Under the pieces are notes generated by a model. The model was not told where the DNA came from and searched no databases. It was given only the letters and a program-made list of their open reading frames with translations. Made by a program: the position numbers and the translations under genes. A DNA stretch of 64,000 bases from Atopsyche davidsoni (Eukaryota > Arthropoda > Insecta > Trichoptera > Hydrobiosidae): NCBI GenBank assembly GCA_022113835.1, contig JAILWY010000005.1, positions 1,754,501 through 1,818,500 on the forward strand, in the 5' to 3' direction. Every line of letters starts with the position of its first letter. Position 1 is the stretch's first letter. Positions 12,666 through 22,176 of this stretch are shown piece after piece.

Positions 12666-13148
12666 CGGGTGGTCCGATAAGTACTTAGCCTCACCGCCCG
12701 ATGTTGCTAGTATCGCAAGAAAGTTTAACTATCGTGTAGTACATTCTCGTAGACGGCTACTGTCAAAATTTCAGAAAAACGCAGAAAAAACGGCCCCGTT
12801 TGGCGAAGAAAAAAGTGCTTTTCCACCATGACAACGCACCAGCTCACACCTCCGCCGTCACCACGTCCAAATTTCTCGAATTGCACTACGAACTGCTCCC
12901 CCATCCACCGTATTCTCCAGATTTGGCCCCGTGCGATTTTTTTTGTTTCCAAACTTGAAAAAATCATTCGCTGGGCAGAAATTTGCGTCAAATGAGGTCA
13001 TCGCCGCCACGGAGGCCTACTTTTCAGACCTCGAGAAAACATATTTTTTATACGGGTTAAAGAAGTTGGAGCATCGCAGACTTTTTTGGAAAAAAATCGC
13101 CACTTTTACTTGTAAATGCGTGCACTAGTACTTATCGGACCGCCCTCG
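12666..13148 (+). mobile_element. Internally deleted mariner element (483 bp)
   Basis: Terminal inverted repeats CGGGTGGTCCGATAAGTAC (left) and GTACTTATCGGACCGCCCTCG (right) match apart from a 2-bp gap and one substitution. The element is flanked by TA on both sides (12664-12665 and 13149-13150), the target duplication of Tc1/mariner transposons. Inside, 40-80 bases after the left end, the sequence jumps straight into the C-terminal half of a mariner transposase. A full-length mariner is about 1.3 kb, so roughly 0.8 kb is missing. The element cannot move by itself, but its ends look complete enough to have been a substrate for a full-length relative. Confidence 0.9.
12752..13128 (+). pseudogene. 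Mariner transposase C-terminal fragment, frameshifted
   Basis: The first frame reads ...KKRPRLAKKKVLFHHDNAPAH and on to YSPDLAPCDFF, giving the second and third acidic residues of the DD34D triad (34 residues lie between HHD and the last D). It then meets a stop after an 8-T run (12937-12944). Shifting by one base continues with LFPNLKKS, then AGQKF, EVIAATEAYF and YGLKKLEHR, all typical of this mariner group, to a stop at 13126-13128. The N-terminal helix-turn-helix region and the first catalytic Asp are absent. In intact relatives the protein catalyses cut-and-paste transposition at TA sites; this copy is inactive. Confidence 0.9.
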
Positions 13149-13159
13149 TAAATGCGTGC
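13112..13159. repeat. 12-bp direct repeat straddling the right mariner end
   Basis: GTAAATGCGTGC occurs at 13112-13123, just inside the right terminal repeat, and again at 13148-13159, just outside it. The spacing puts one copy on each side of the element boundary. Confidence 0.7.
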
Positions 13160-16100
13160 GTTTGTGTTTGAAGAAATAATTTTAATTAATATGACTTTTG
13201 TTTATTACAATATAAGATAAGATGTGTAAACATAAATATTTAAACAAATTAGGCAATTAGATATCCCAGTGCTCGCGTGATATCTCACTAGATATCCCAG
13301 AGTAACGCGAAACAAACCAAAGCACGCATTTAATATGCGGGCGGAGCGAGAATCACTATTCTTACCACACTCTTATCTCCGCCTGTAAATTATTAATGTG
13401 GGATCTACAAGGGGCCATTACCGGATGTGCTCGCATACTTTCCGCCAGGAGCAGTCTTCTGCGTTGTTGACTTTGCAACTTGCCTTTTGTAGGTTCCGCT
13501 CCGGGTTTTGTTTACATATTTCCAATCAACGGGCCGGGAGGTTCACTTTCAACTCCCACGCCAAACAGTCGGCAAAAAACGCGTCGGTATATTTTTAAGA
13601 CTTTTTAAAACTTTCCTCGGGATTTTCCGGTAAACTGCTCAGGCTCGAGAATTTCGAAGTAAATTCACGTTCGAAGTCTTGCTCAAGAATAATATTTGCT
13701 TAGATTTTACTATATAATTGAATTAAAGCACATCCGAGTTACTTCCAAGTTATTTCTGCAAGAAAAAGTACGTTCAAATATGATTTTTATATTAGCATAC
13801 AATGTTTTTTTAAACAGTTGCCTTTATATCGGGATTGTTGATTTTGGACTTTAATCTAAATACAGTCTATTTGAGTTTAGAAATTCGCTAGGTTTTTAAT
13901 GTATTCAAAATTTAGAAAGTTGTTACACGTGTTATTTATATTTCAAAAAAGATATCTCTATTTTTATATTATGTGAATATATTTTATTAAATTTTTGTAA
14001 GCACTCCAAGCAAACGCTGAGAATCGAATTATTGCATTATAAGTTACCGATTTCAAATATAATAGTAAAACACAAGTATGTTTAATGAAAATGGCTTGTA
14101 AATATAATTTTTTATTTTTATTTTTTGAATGCAAGAATTATGGCACTTAGTTTAATAATTTTAATTAAATTAAATATTCTTTATCAAGTAGAAGAGTTGT
14201 TAACTGCGAGTCCTGTAGTGTTTTCATTATATTAATACCTTAAGAAAGCTGTAAAATTGCGATATTTTAGGTGCAAATATTATCTCGCTCTAATTCTCTT
14301 CCCTGGAAAGTACATCCTTCCGGACAAACGTGTTTGTTCAATTTCTACCCTGAAACTTAGAAGGCTCCTCGGGTAGTGAGACGTACCTGCACTTAGTTAA
14401 CTTTTAAGAAGAGAAAGAAATGAATATCCCGAGAAGCGGATATCTTTATCAACGCTTTCACACTATTTATATTATGCAAATATAAAACAATCGACAAACA
14501 AATTCGAGTCATAAATTAATTCCGGTTGATTAATTAAATAATCTACAGAATATTATAAAAAAAAATTTTTGGCCGATTTTGATGCTCTCTGTTTGGTACT
14601 CATATTTCTTTGATATTCACAAATTTTTACATCATTTGTTGTTGTTTACAATAAAATAAATAACCCAATTTATTCTGTTTTTTTAAGCTGAATTGTATTT
14701 AATTAAAAATTATTTAAAAGTAACTTGATTTTAATTATGAAAATGTCTTCTTAAAAAATTAAATGCTTTTAATTCTGTGAAATATTTTTATCTCGCAGGT
14801 TTGTCTACTCACAAGAACAATATCGGTCGAATTTCCATCAGCAGAATATGTAATCGATCCAACCATTTTTTTACAGCTGGTTATGAAAAATCGGTGTAGT
14901 TTGAGAAACACTGGCCTTCCGTCTTGTACGATGTTTGGGGGGATGCAGTTATTAGATACAACCCGGGGTGTAAAAAGAGATCCTCCCTGAAAGTGATTGA
15001 TAGTGTTTACCGATACTGCTACCTAATATTCAGATGCGCCTCTGTCTACTGAAGTTTTTAATCTACTGCCTTTTTGTGAGTGCATTTTTTCACGAATAAA
15101 CAATATTGTATTCCTTGCATGCAAAGTGATAGCTAACACATCACGGAAAACTTTTACAGAAAGCTTCGAAGAAATTGTTCAAACAGTCTTTGTGCACACG
15201 TATACTTTTAGTTTTATTAACATTGAGCCTCATACCTTTCAATATTTGATGAATGTTATTTTATTAAAGAAAAAATGAATGCTTTGACAATTAAAATATT
15301 ATGAACCAAGAAAAGCAATCGAGTTATAACATAAACAGAAGACAATCCAAATTAATAAGATCCAAATGTATATAACCATATTATTTTCTATTATAAAGGC
15401 ATCAAGATAGGAGGCAGATACCAAATTTAATAAAAAATATATATATGATGCTAGCTTCACACGTTATTTCTGTATGTGACATTGAAAAATTTAAAATACG
15501 ATTTAAGTAATATAAAAAATGGTTTTATAATTTATTTAACGGCTTATTGATAATAATCGTCTAGACAGCTATAAAAAAAATAATTTTATATAGCGCTCTG
15601 TGGGTATTTGTTGAACAGTGCGAACGATTGTTTCAAGTATAATTTATTATAACCTATTAAATGAAATTTAATAAACAGTCGCAGTTAAAAACACAATAAC
15701 AATAAAATGTATGAACACATTCAAAAGCACATTTTGCTTACAAATTTAACAATATAAGTCATGGGCTAAAAACATATGGTGCTATATATGTCGATAAATC
15801 AAAAACTAAAGATACACGAAATAGCACTCGCTGATTTTTATCTGTAAACTTTGAACCAAAGTCAAAAGATGTCACGCACGTGGGAGGGATCTAAAAATTC
15901 TGAGCCATTTATCAAAGCTTCAGCGCAAAAAGCGTTGGGAGCTTTTTTTAAACTTTTTGTGTTTTTTTAAAACGGCCATAATTTGACACCTACCTCCGGT
16001 GAATTATTGCTGAATTTCAAATTTAAAAAACAGCGCTTCAGTCGGAAGGGTTCGAAAGCTGAGATGAGCTTTCTGAAAAGATTCGAGTTACTTCGACAAA

Positions 16101-17352
16101 AAAACGTGTCGTTTCATTATTGGATTTTTACGGAGCTTCCAGCTGTTACTGTGTTATTTCTGTGCCTAATGATAGAACTTATTAGTAAAAGGAAGAGAGT
16201 GTTTTTTTATTTTGCACAATAATCTTAAAAATAAAACGAAAGACAAACTCACAGGATAAACGATCGTTTTTAGAGATTTTTTTTCTTCATTTTCTGTTGA
16301 GTAAAACTTAAAATAAAGCATTGACGCTTTCGGTTTCATTAACAAGACCTCAGAAAAAATTTAATGCTTAGGGTTGTCTGATGGCTAACTACGCAGACTC
16401 GGAGAGGTGCGCTCACCTGAGATTTTACAAGAAAATTATCAAAATTGAAACATTACTAAAGAAATAAGACAAGACTTCACCTTAAAACATAAGTTCACAA
16501 ATTAAAAAAAAACCTTATTAAATTTAAAAAAATACTTTTGAAAAATTTTTTGTAATTTAGTTATCAGAGTGACTAAAAAATATTGACTTATTGTATAAAA
16601 TAAGCAATATTGATTAAAATCTTTTAAGTAAAAATTATTTATTTAAAATAAAACCATTTTTAACACAAATCATAAATCTATTTAAAGTATCGTTTAAAAC
16701 TCACCAAAAAAATTGTTGCATTGTGTTTATTTTTCATATTATAATATAATTATTTTAGATTAGAATACAAATACAAAGACCTTAATATATACTTCTGACA
16801 CTAATAAAAAATTAAAAAAAAATCTTTATCCAATCATAATTGAACATATGTTCGTATTCTGTTTGTTTTATAGAAAATACCGAAGTCAAAATTTTATTCA
16901 CATCCGAAACAATCGCCTAATATACCAAAGGGTATGCTTTGGCGGTCCATACACAAATATCAGAACGAGTGGGCAAAGCAACAAAATAACACATTATACA
17001 AATTTCTCACTCAAAACAAACATCCGAAATGAAACAGGTCACTCCCTTTTGGACATTCTGCAAAGTTGCGTACTGATTCCCACACCAAAGTATCTCCACA
17101 CAATACCTACGGGGCTATTATCTGCCTGCCTCGAGTAAAATTCTACCCGATTGGTACAGTGATAAGCCGAAAATTAAAAAAAGTAGTTACAGTGTGCCCG
17201 AAATTAGTGTATTATGCAATATATTATCAGCTTTTAGATTGTATATTTGAAAATATCCGCAAAGTATTATTGATCTCATTTCTTTTATACTTAAACGTTT
17301 AATAAATGGTATTGATTTTTATGCAGCTTATTCACTCATAGACACCACTCAA
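13151..17352. other. AT-rich spacer with islands
   Basis: No gene seen. GC-richer blocks occur at about 13255-13660 (containing a 66-codon frame with no recognisable family), 14270-14400, 14810-15060 and 15840-16150. The string AGTTTGAGAAACACTGG at about 14899 resembles a hAT terminal repeat end, but no partner was found. The 16848-17138 and 17066-17302 frames overlap each other and look non-coding. Confidence 0.4.
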
Positions 17353-17434
17353 AACCAAATGGTAATTAACTAAAGACATCTTCTCATTTTTGATGTTATT
17401 TGTAACTGGCCATGTGGATAATTACCATTCGGTT
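17353..17434. repeat. 16-bp inverted repeat with TAATTA cores
   Basis: AACCAAATGGTAATTA (17353-17368) and its reverse complement with one mismatch (17419-17434) are 50 bases apart. Each arm contains a TAATTA homeodomain-type core. It could be a small MITE end pair or a paired binding site. Confidence 0.5.
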
Positions 17435-17724
17435 GTTAATTACGTCACATCTTCGTGTTTAGGAAGCTTTAAATGAAAAATAATTAAAGTGTCATTCATC
17501 ACATCTATTTTGAATAAAAATGTTTTTTTTTCAGCTATAAAATTGCATTTAAACCAATTTCATAAATACTATCTGCAGCTTTTGCTATGTGTTTTTTTAT
17601 TTCAAGTATTTATGTAGTTTTTTTAAAAAGCTTTATATATAAATTTCATCAGGATTTCAAATTTATTTTCCTATGCATATATAAACGAATTTTGACCCTT
17701 AATGGCTTTTTTTCGAATTTGACA

Positions 17725-17955
17725 TGCAGCGTCACGTTTTTTTTTATTTTACACGCATCGCTTGCGCGTAGTTTCTGGATTGCGGTGCAAGCTGCAAACC
17801 TATCCGTCATTTTGCAATCCGGATATCCGAAATCTAGAATAATTAACTGATGCACCGCAGTGCAACTGTGATATGCACTGCAGTTGCAACGAAATGCAGT
17901 AAAATACCCTGAAAACTCCAGCTTAAACTGCAAAGCTCCATGCAGTCTGCAGTCG
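17725..17955. repeat. TGCA-dense patch
   Basis: TGCA occurs far more often than its base composition suggests, frequently as TGCAGT or ACTGCA. Part of it folds: TGCAACTG and CAGTTGCA at about 17860-17890 form a perfect 8-bp hairpin. The two overlapping frames on opposite strands here (17587-17850 and 17649-17933) are side effects. Confidence 0.5.
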
Positions 17956-20408
17956 TGGAAAAGCAGGTCCCATCATGAGATTCATATAGAAAATCTAAAC
18001 AAAATAAAAACTTATTTTTAGCCTCGTATTTCTGACTAAAATATTTACATACTTTGTCATTCTTTTTAAAAAATAAAATATAATTCAAATAAAAAATCAA
18101 AGATTTTTTTATTTCTATTCCAGGAAGGTGACCGTAGTACTGAAGTCGAAACGTCGGATTTTTTTCTCAGGCGTAACTCCCAATAACCAGATATTTTTTA
18201 TGAAAATTGCTGCTGAAACCTTCGAACGTGATATGGCTTGACTAAAAATATATTTCATACATTTTAAATATTTTATAAATCTCTTTTAATACATTTTACG
18301 ATTACGAATACGATACTTTTAACGAATTTATAAAATCTACAACATTTACTATATATTCGTTAATTTATATACTAAATATTTATGATTTTTATAATACTCA
18401 CTTAACAGAAATAAATTTTTATACTATTGTATAAAAAATACAATAGAATAATTATTGTTATTACAATAATTTTTTTAGTTGTTTGATAAAAAAAAAACAA
18501 AAAAATGTTTTGTAGTAGTGAAATTTTCTTTTTTCACAATTGAAATGATCATCATCACAAGTATAAAACGAACTTGTATGTTACGCATGGTGTACCGAAG
18601 GGAAATATTTTACCAGAAATCTGTCGTCCAACTCCTCTCTTCAACTATAGTGGGGTACTAAATTTCTTATCCCACATATCCTTCCTATAGAGAGATAGCA
18701 ACAACCCTTAAATAGGAACAGCAGACGTCTAGGATTGATGACTTTAGTATTTCAGTGGAGTTACATGGAATTATTTCATGAAAAAGGTTCAAAAATATTC
18801 GCAATACGATATATTTTAATTTTAACTATTTTTGAAAGAATAACTCTAAAAAACCTATTTTATGTTTTTCTCCTTTAATTTTTTATTATATTTTATTAGT
18901 ATTTTTTTTTCTTTATGCGTGTTTTTTAAATCTGTGTTTTTTACACATTATACTATTTTTTCGTTTCAATAGTGTAGAGGACTACGCAATCCTTATAACT
19001 TTTTTGTAATAAATTCTATCAGCAAAAATATAGTAATTGATTTATTTATTTAATAATTATTATTCTGTTTATTTTATAAATTGTTAAAAGCATTTATTTG
19101 TTACATAATTCGAAAAAAAAATCCATTAAAATATTATATTTTAATTGCAATGATGAAAAAAAATAATCGAAAATTTTACCTTTTAAAAAAATATGTTTTT
19201 AAAAGTTTTTTTTTGTAAATAGTATTCTTAGTGTTTTTTTTTAACTATACTAACAACGCTTTAAATTTTTAATGTGATTTAAATTGGTATTTTTAAAAAA
19301 TATATTTTCTTTAAGAAAAAAATTTAACAAACTTAAGCAACAGCATTCAACATGTGTTACAAAGATGTTAAAATTGATAAAATACTTATTACTGGAATTG
19401 TTAAAATTAAGAAGTAGATACTAATCAAATAACCAATTCATAAAATAAAAAAACGCACACAATATAACCTTCATCCAAAAAGCCTTCGGATTAGAAAAGC
19501 GAGCACAAAAACTAAGATAGCATCCGCTACACTATCTAACGGGTTTCTTATCGTTTAATTAACAGGAAAAATCCTTTTTACGAATACACACTGCTACCCT
19601 TATCTTAGAAAAAGCCAGGGGGCGGAAAAAAACCAGGCTGCGATGTTAACCACGAGATAATGTTATAATAAGGCTATCAGAGTTAGAGGAAACGGAAGGG
19701 CTGTCTACAATTTGTTTTATGCGGACTTTGGGAATCTTGGACAATACTAGTTTATCTACGACAAAAGAAAGCAGATTCTGATACGCCTCTTCGTATAATG
19801 TTCCAATTTGGCATCATTGTAAAGTTTTTATTTTATATTTGCTTAACCATATCAAAATATATAATATTTTATATCTTGGCATAAATATTTTCTGCCAATA
19901 GTTTGATTCGACTCATTTATATATTATCAAAGTACAGGTAATATAAAACGACAAATCTAAAAACACACTACCCACAAAACCGTGCAAGCGAGTAATAAAA
20001 AGCATAAAAATTGAGTGCGGCTTGAGTTTTCATATTATTTGTGGAAATAAAACAGAAAATTTGCATCAGAGAGGTCACCATATAACTAAACTTTCCATTG
20101 AATGAGGAGACAAATAATAACATAAATAATAGAAAAGAATATTATTTTTATAGGATTAAAAACCGGGTATTTATGATAACCAAATAGACGCTTTGTATTT
20201 TATTAACATTGATATTAAATAATGTTTTTTATCTGTCATTACAAAAACTTTTTCCAACTTTTCAAAACTATCTTTAAAGCTTGGATTTTGGTTCATTGTA
20301 GACATCTGGAAGTACAATTTCATAGTTTAAAGCTTTTAGTTCCTTTTTTATATTGAAAACCAAATTTTTTTTTTAGCTAAAAATACATTCAAATGTCCCA
20401 AATTTAAA
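17956..20408. other. AT-rich spacer
   Basis: No gene seen. A string GGAAGGTGACC...GAAGTCGAAACGTCGG at 18122-18158 recalls the 3' motif of Penelope-like repeats, without other support. A GC-richer patch lies at about 19470-19760. The rest is long A/T tracts. Confidence 0.4.
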
Positions 20409-20930
20409 ATTAAATAATGGTTTTAAGAAACGTGTTAAATGGCCTGTGTATTTCTGTAACCATTATTACTTCTTTACTTACAACAGAAGAAGCAAATCTC
20501 TATATATCGATTAAATTATGGTTGTATAGTTGTAGTATAGAAGCACCCGGAGACCCAATATACTATTTTCCCCTTAGAAAACCATGAACACTGGCTCAGC
20601 ATGTGTATCTCAGTGAAATGGTCGCCAACCTTTTTTGAAGACAGACACTTAATGAAGAAGAATTATAGATATTGATATGTTATGATGATTAATGAATTTT
20701 GTGAAGAGAATAAGACACTGGAGATGTCTATAAAATTATTATTTAAATAATGATTTTAAATACAATATCGTACAATATTGAAACGTGTAAAATGATCTGT
20801 GTATTTCTGTAACCGTTATTACTTGCAACAAAATAAGCATAAACACTGCCTCAGTCGCCAACCTCTTTTGAAGAGAGGTAATTAATGAAGAATATTGTCA
20901 ACACTGGAGATGATTTTATTATTTTTTAAT
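20409..20930. repeat. Imperfect tandem duplication
   Basis: A longer unit (about 20409-20739) is followed by a shorter related unit (about 20740-20930). In the same order both contain AAATAATG, an ACGTGT(T/A)AAATG string, CTGTGTATTTCTGTAACC, a GTCGCCAACC string, AATGAAGAA and ACACTGGAGATG. The second unit lacks about 100 bases present after 20480 and some shorter pieces. The GTCGCCAACCT string recalls ends of hAT-type elements, but no complete terminal repeats were seen. Confidence 0.65.
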
Positions 20931-21061
20931 TTTTAAACAAATAAAATTATAATTGTATTCACAAAGCAATAATGGTGTAAAACTATATAAACCACGGTTT
21001 ATGCTTATAATATATAAATCAGATGCGTATTTATTACCCATTACGGGTTTATTGTATTATT

Positions 21062-21118
21062 ACTAATATGATTAGGCACATTAGTTCGTACACAGAAGAT
21101 GATTTAAAGAAACTCTCA
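21062..21118 (+). repeat. Left terminal inverted repeat of composite element
   Basis: This 57-bp arm begins ACTAATATGATTAGGCACAT and is the reverse complement of 22120-22176, with three mismatches by my reading. It marks copies B and C as the two ends of one larger unit. Confidence 0.8.
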
Positions 21119-21174
21119 TTGGCACATTGGTTCACATGTAGAGTATGATTGTTAAAAATTCTCGATAAACGGAA

Positions 21175-21253
21175 GTGATTCGTAAGTACAAGGGTTAGTA
21201 CACCGGCCATGTAAGCCAGGCGATGTGGGTTCATATCCCAAATCACAAATCAC
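21175..21253 (+). repeat. tRNA-like module of copy B
   Basis: Outer stem GTGATTCGT with ACAAATCAC (8 of 9 pairs), anticodon arm CCGGC CATGTAA GCCAG (4 of 5 pairs), T-arm GTGGG TTCATAT CCCA followed by a small duplication of AATCAC. The D-arm is replaced by GTTAGTAC-type repeats, so the A box is degraded. The anticodon position reads TGT (Thr) with A instead of T before it. Confidence 0.7.
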
Positions 21254-21274
21254 GATGATATTTTTCTGAGAGTG

Positions 21275-21978
21275 TATGTATTGGTGTTTTATAATCTTGC
21301 AAAACACACTTGCAGACTATTGGTCAAATTGAAAGCGAATACAAAAACCGAATTTAATAGCGTGTTGTATATTTTTTAGGGTTGTCTGTTCAACTCGCAG
21401 CCCTGCCTCACTGGGGAGGCTGTCAGCAGCACGCTGGTCCTCCGTGATTAATGGGGGGCTGGCGCCACGACCCTGCAGCGGGCACGCACCCCATGCCTCC
21501 GAAGCCTCGGGTAATTTGTTGTATTTTGGATATCGGCCTCGTCTGATACTATTCCGGTGGATGCTGGAACTTTGGGGACAAATAGATATTAATTCGGTCG
21601 GCCTTGAATAAATATGTCCAACAAGAAACGGATTCGTATCGTTTGATGTTATCCAACTCCGTCGCAACCTTGCTTAAGTTGTGCGAACTTATGTCGCCGC
21701 TCTCCTTAATATCGCGCTGTATTTCAGTGTTTCAGCAGTTCCTGAAGATATTGTGTGTCGGCTCGCCCTCGCTGTCAATTGCGTAAATGTCTGTTCTTAC
21801 TTATCTGTTTTGTAAATCGGCACATTTAGATATGTGTAAATGCTGCAAGAATATTATAATATTGATAAATACTTTGTATCTCAGCAAGTGTAAAAATTAA
21901 ACCCAAAAAATAACACAAACATTTTGGATTGTTTAAAATTGTCGTGGCGTTAATTACATGTGTCGATTTTTTTATTAA
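21275..21978. other. 700-bp segment enclosed by copies B and C
   Basis: Unlike the flanking repeat, this segment has a GC-rich core (about 21400-21520) and is not repeated elsewhere in the window. Frames at 21317-21667 (minus, 116 codons) and 21604-21786 (plus, 60 codons) show no recognisable domain. It may be ordinary DNA caught between two elements. Confidence 0.4.
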
Positions 21979-22031
21979 ACGTCAATCAGATGCGTATTTA
22001 TTACCCATTACGGTACATTACATAAACGGAA

Positions 22032-22107
22032 GTGATTCGTTAGTACAAGGGTTAGTACACCGGTCATGTAAACCAGGGGATGTGGGTTCAAATCCCACAC
22101 AAATCAC
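22032..22107 (+). repeat. tRNA-like module of copy C (tRNA-Thr-like)
   Basis: A 76-nt module: outer stem GTGATTCGT/ACAAATCAC (8 of 9 pairs), anticodon arm CCGGT CATGTAA ACCAG (4 of 5), variable region GGGAT, T-arm GTGGG TTCAAAT CCCAC (5 of 5). The anticodon arm and GGGAT region resemble tRNA-Thr(UGU). U33 is replaced by A and the D-arm is degenerate, so aminoacylation and decoding are unlikely. Confidence 0.75.
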
Positions 22108-22119
22108 GATGATATTTAT

Positions 22120-22176
22120 CTGAGAGTTTCTTTAAATCATCTTCTTTATATGAACTAATGTGCCTAATCATATTAG
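22120..22176 (-). repeat. Right terminal inverted repeat of composite element
   Basis: It is complementary to 21062-21118 over 57 bp with three mismatches, and lies at the 3' end of copy C. Confidence 0.8.

Larger units (their letters stand above)
21017..21274 (+). mobile_element. tRNA-like TIR element, copy B (3' truncated)
   Basis: It starts with the family's outer motif (AATCAGATGCGTATTTATTA), then the terminal repeat (21062-21118), then a second related block GGCACATTGGTTCACATGTAG, the conserved GATTGTTAAAAATTCTCGAT string, the tRNA-like module, and CGATGATATTTTTCTGAGAGT. It stops there, so the usual 3' terminal repeat is absent. The minus-strand 65-codon ORF (21049-21246) is a shadow of the repeat. 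See copy C, which has the matching 3' end. Confidence 0.85.
21979..22176 (+). mobile_element. tRNA-like TIR element, copy C (5' terminal repeat deleted)
   Basis: It has the outer motif (ACGTCAATCAGATGCGTATT) and jumps from CATTACGGT directly to the tRNA-like module, skipping the 5' terminal repeat found in copy B. It then has the complete 3' part: CGATGATATTTATCTGAGAG and the terminal repeat 22120-22176, ending in CCTAATCATATTAG. Non-coding. Confidence 0.85.

Noticed and set aside
12725..12991. 88-codon minus-strand ORF
   Set aside because: Antisense to the recognisable mariner transposase fragment.
14890..14915. hAT-like end AGTTTGAGAAACACTGG
   Set aside because: No matching opposite end or 8-bp target duplication found.
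21049..21246. 65-codon minus-strand ORF and similar frames at 250-456 and 21929-22123
   Set aside because: They lie inside the non-coding tRNA-like elements and are shadows of the repeat.
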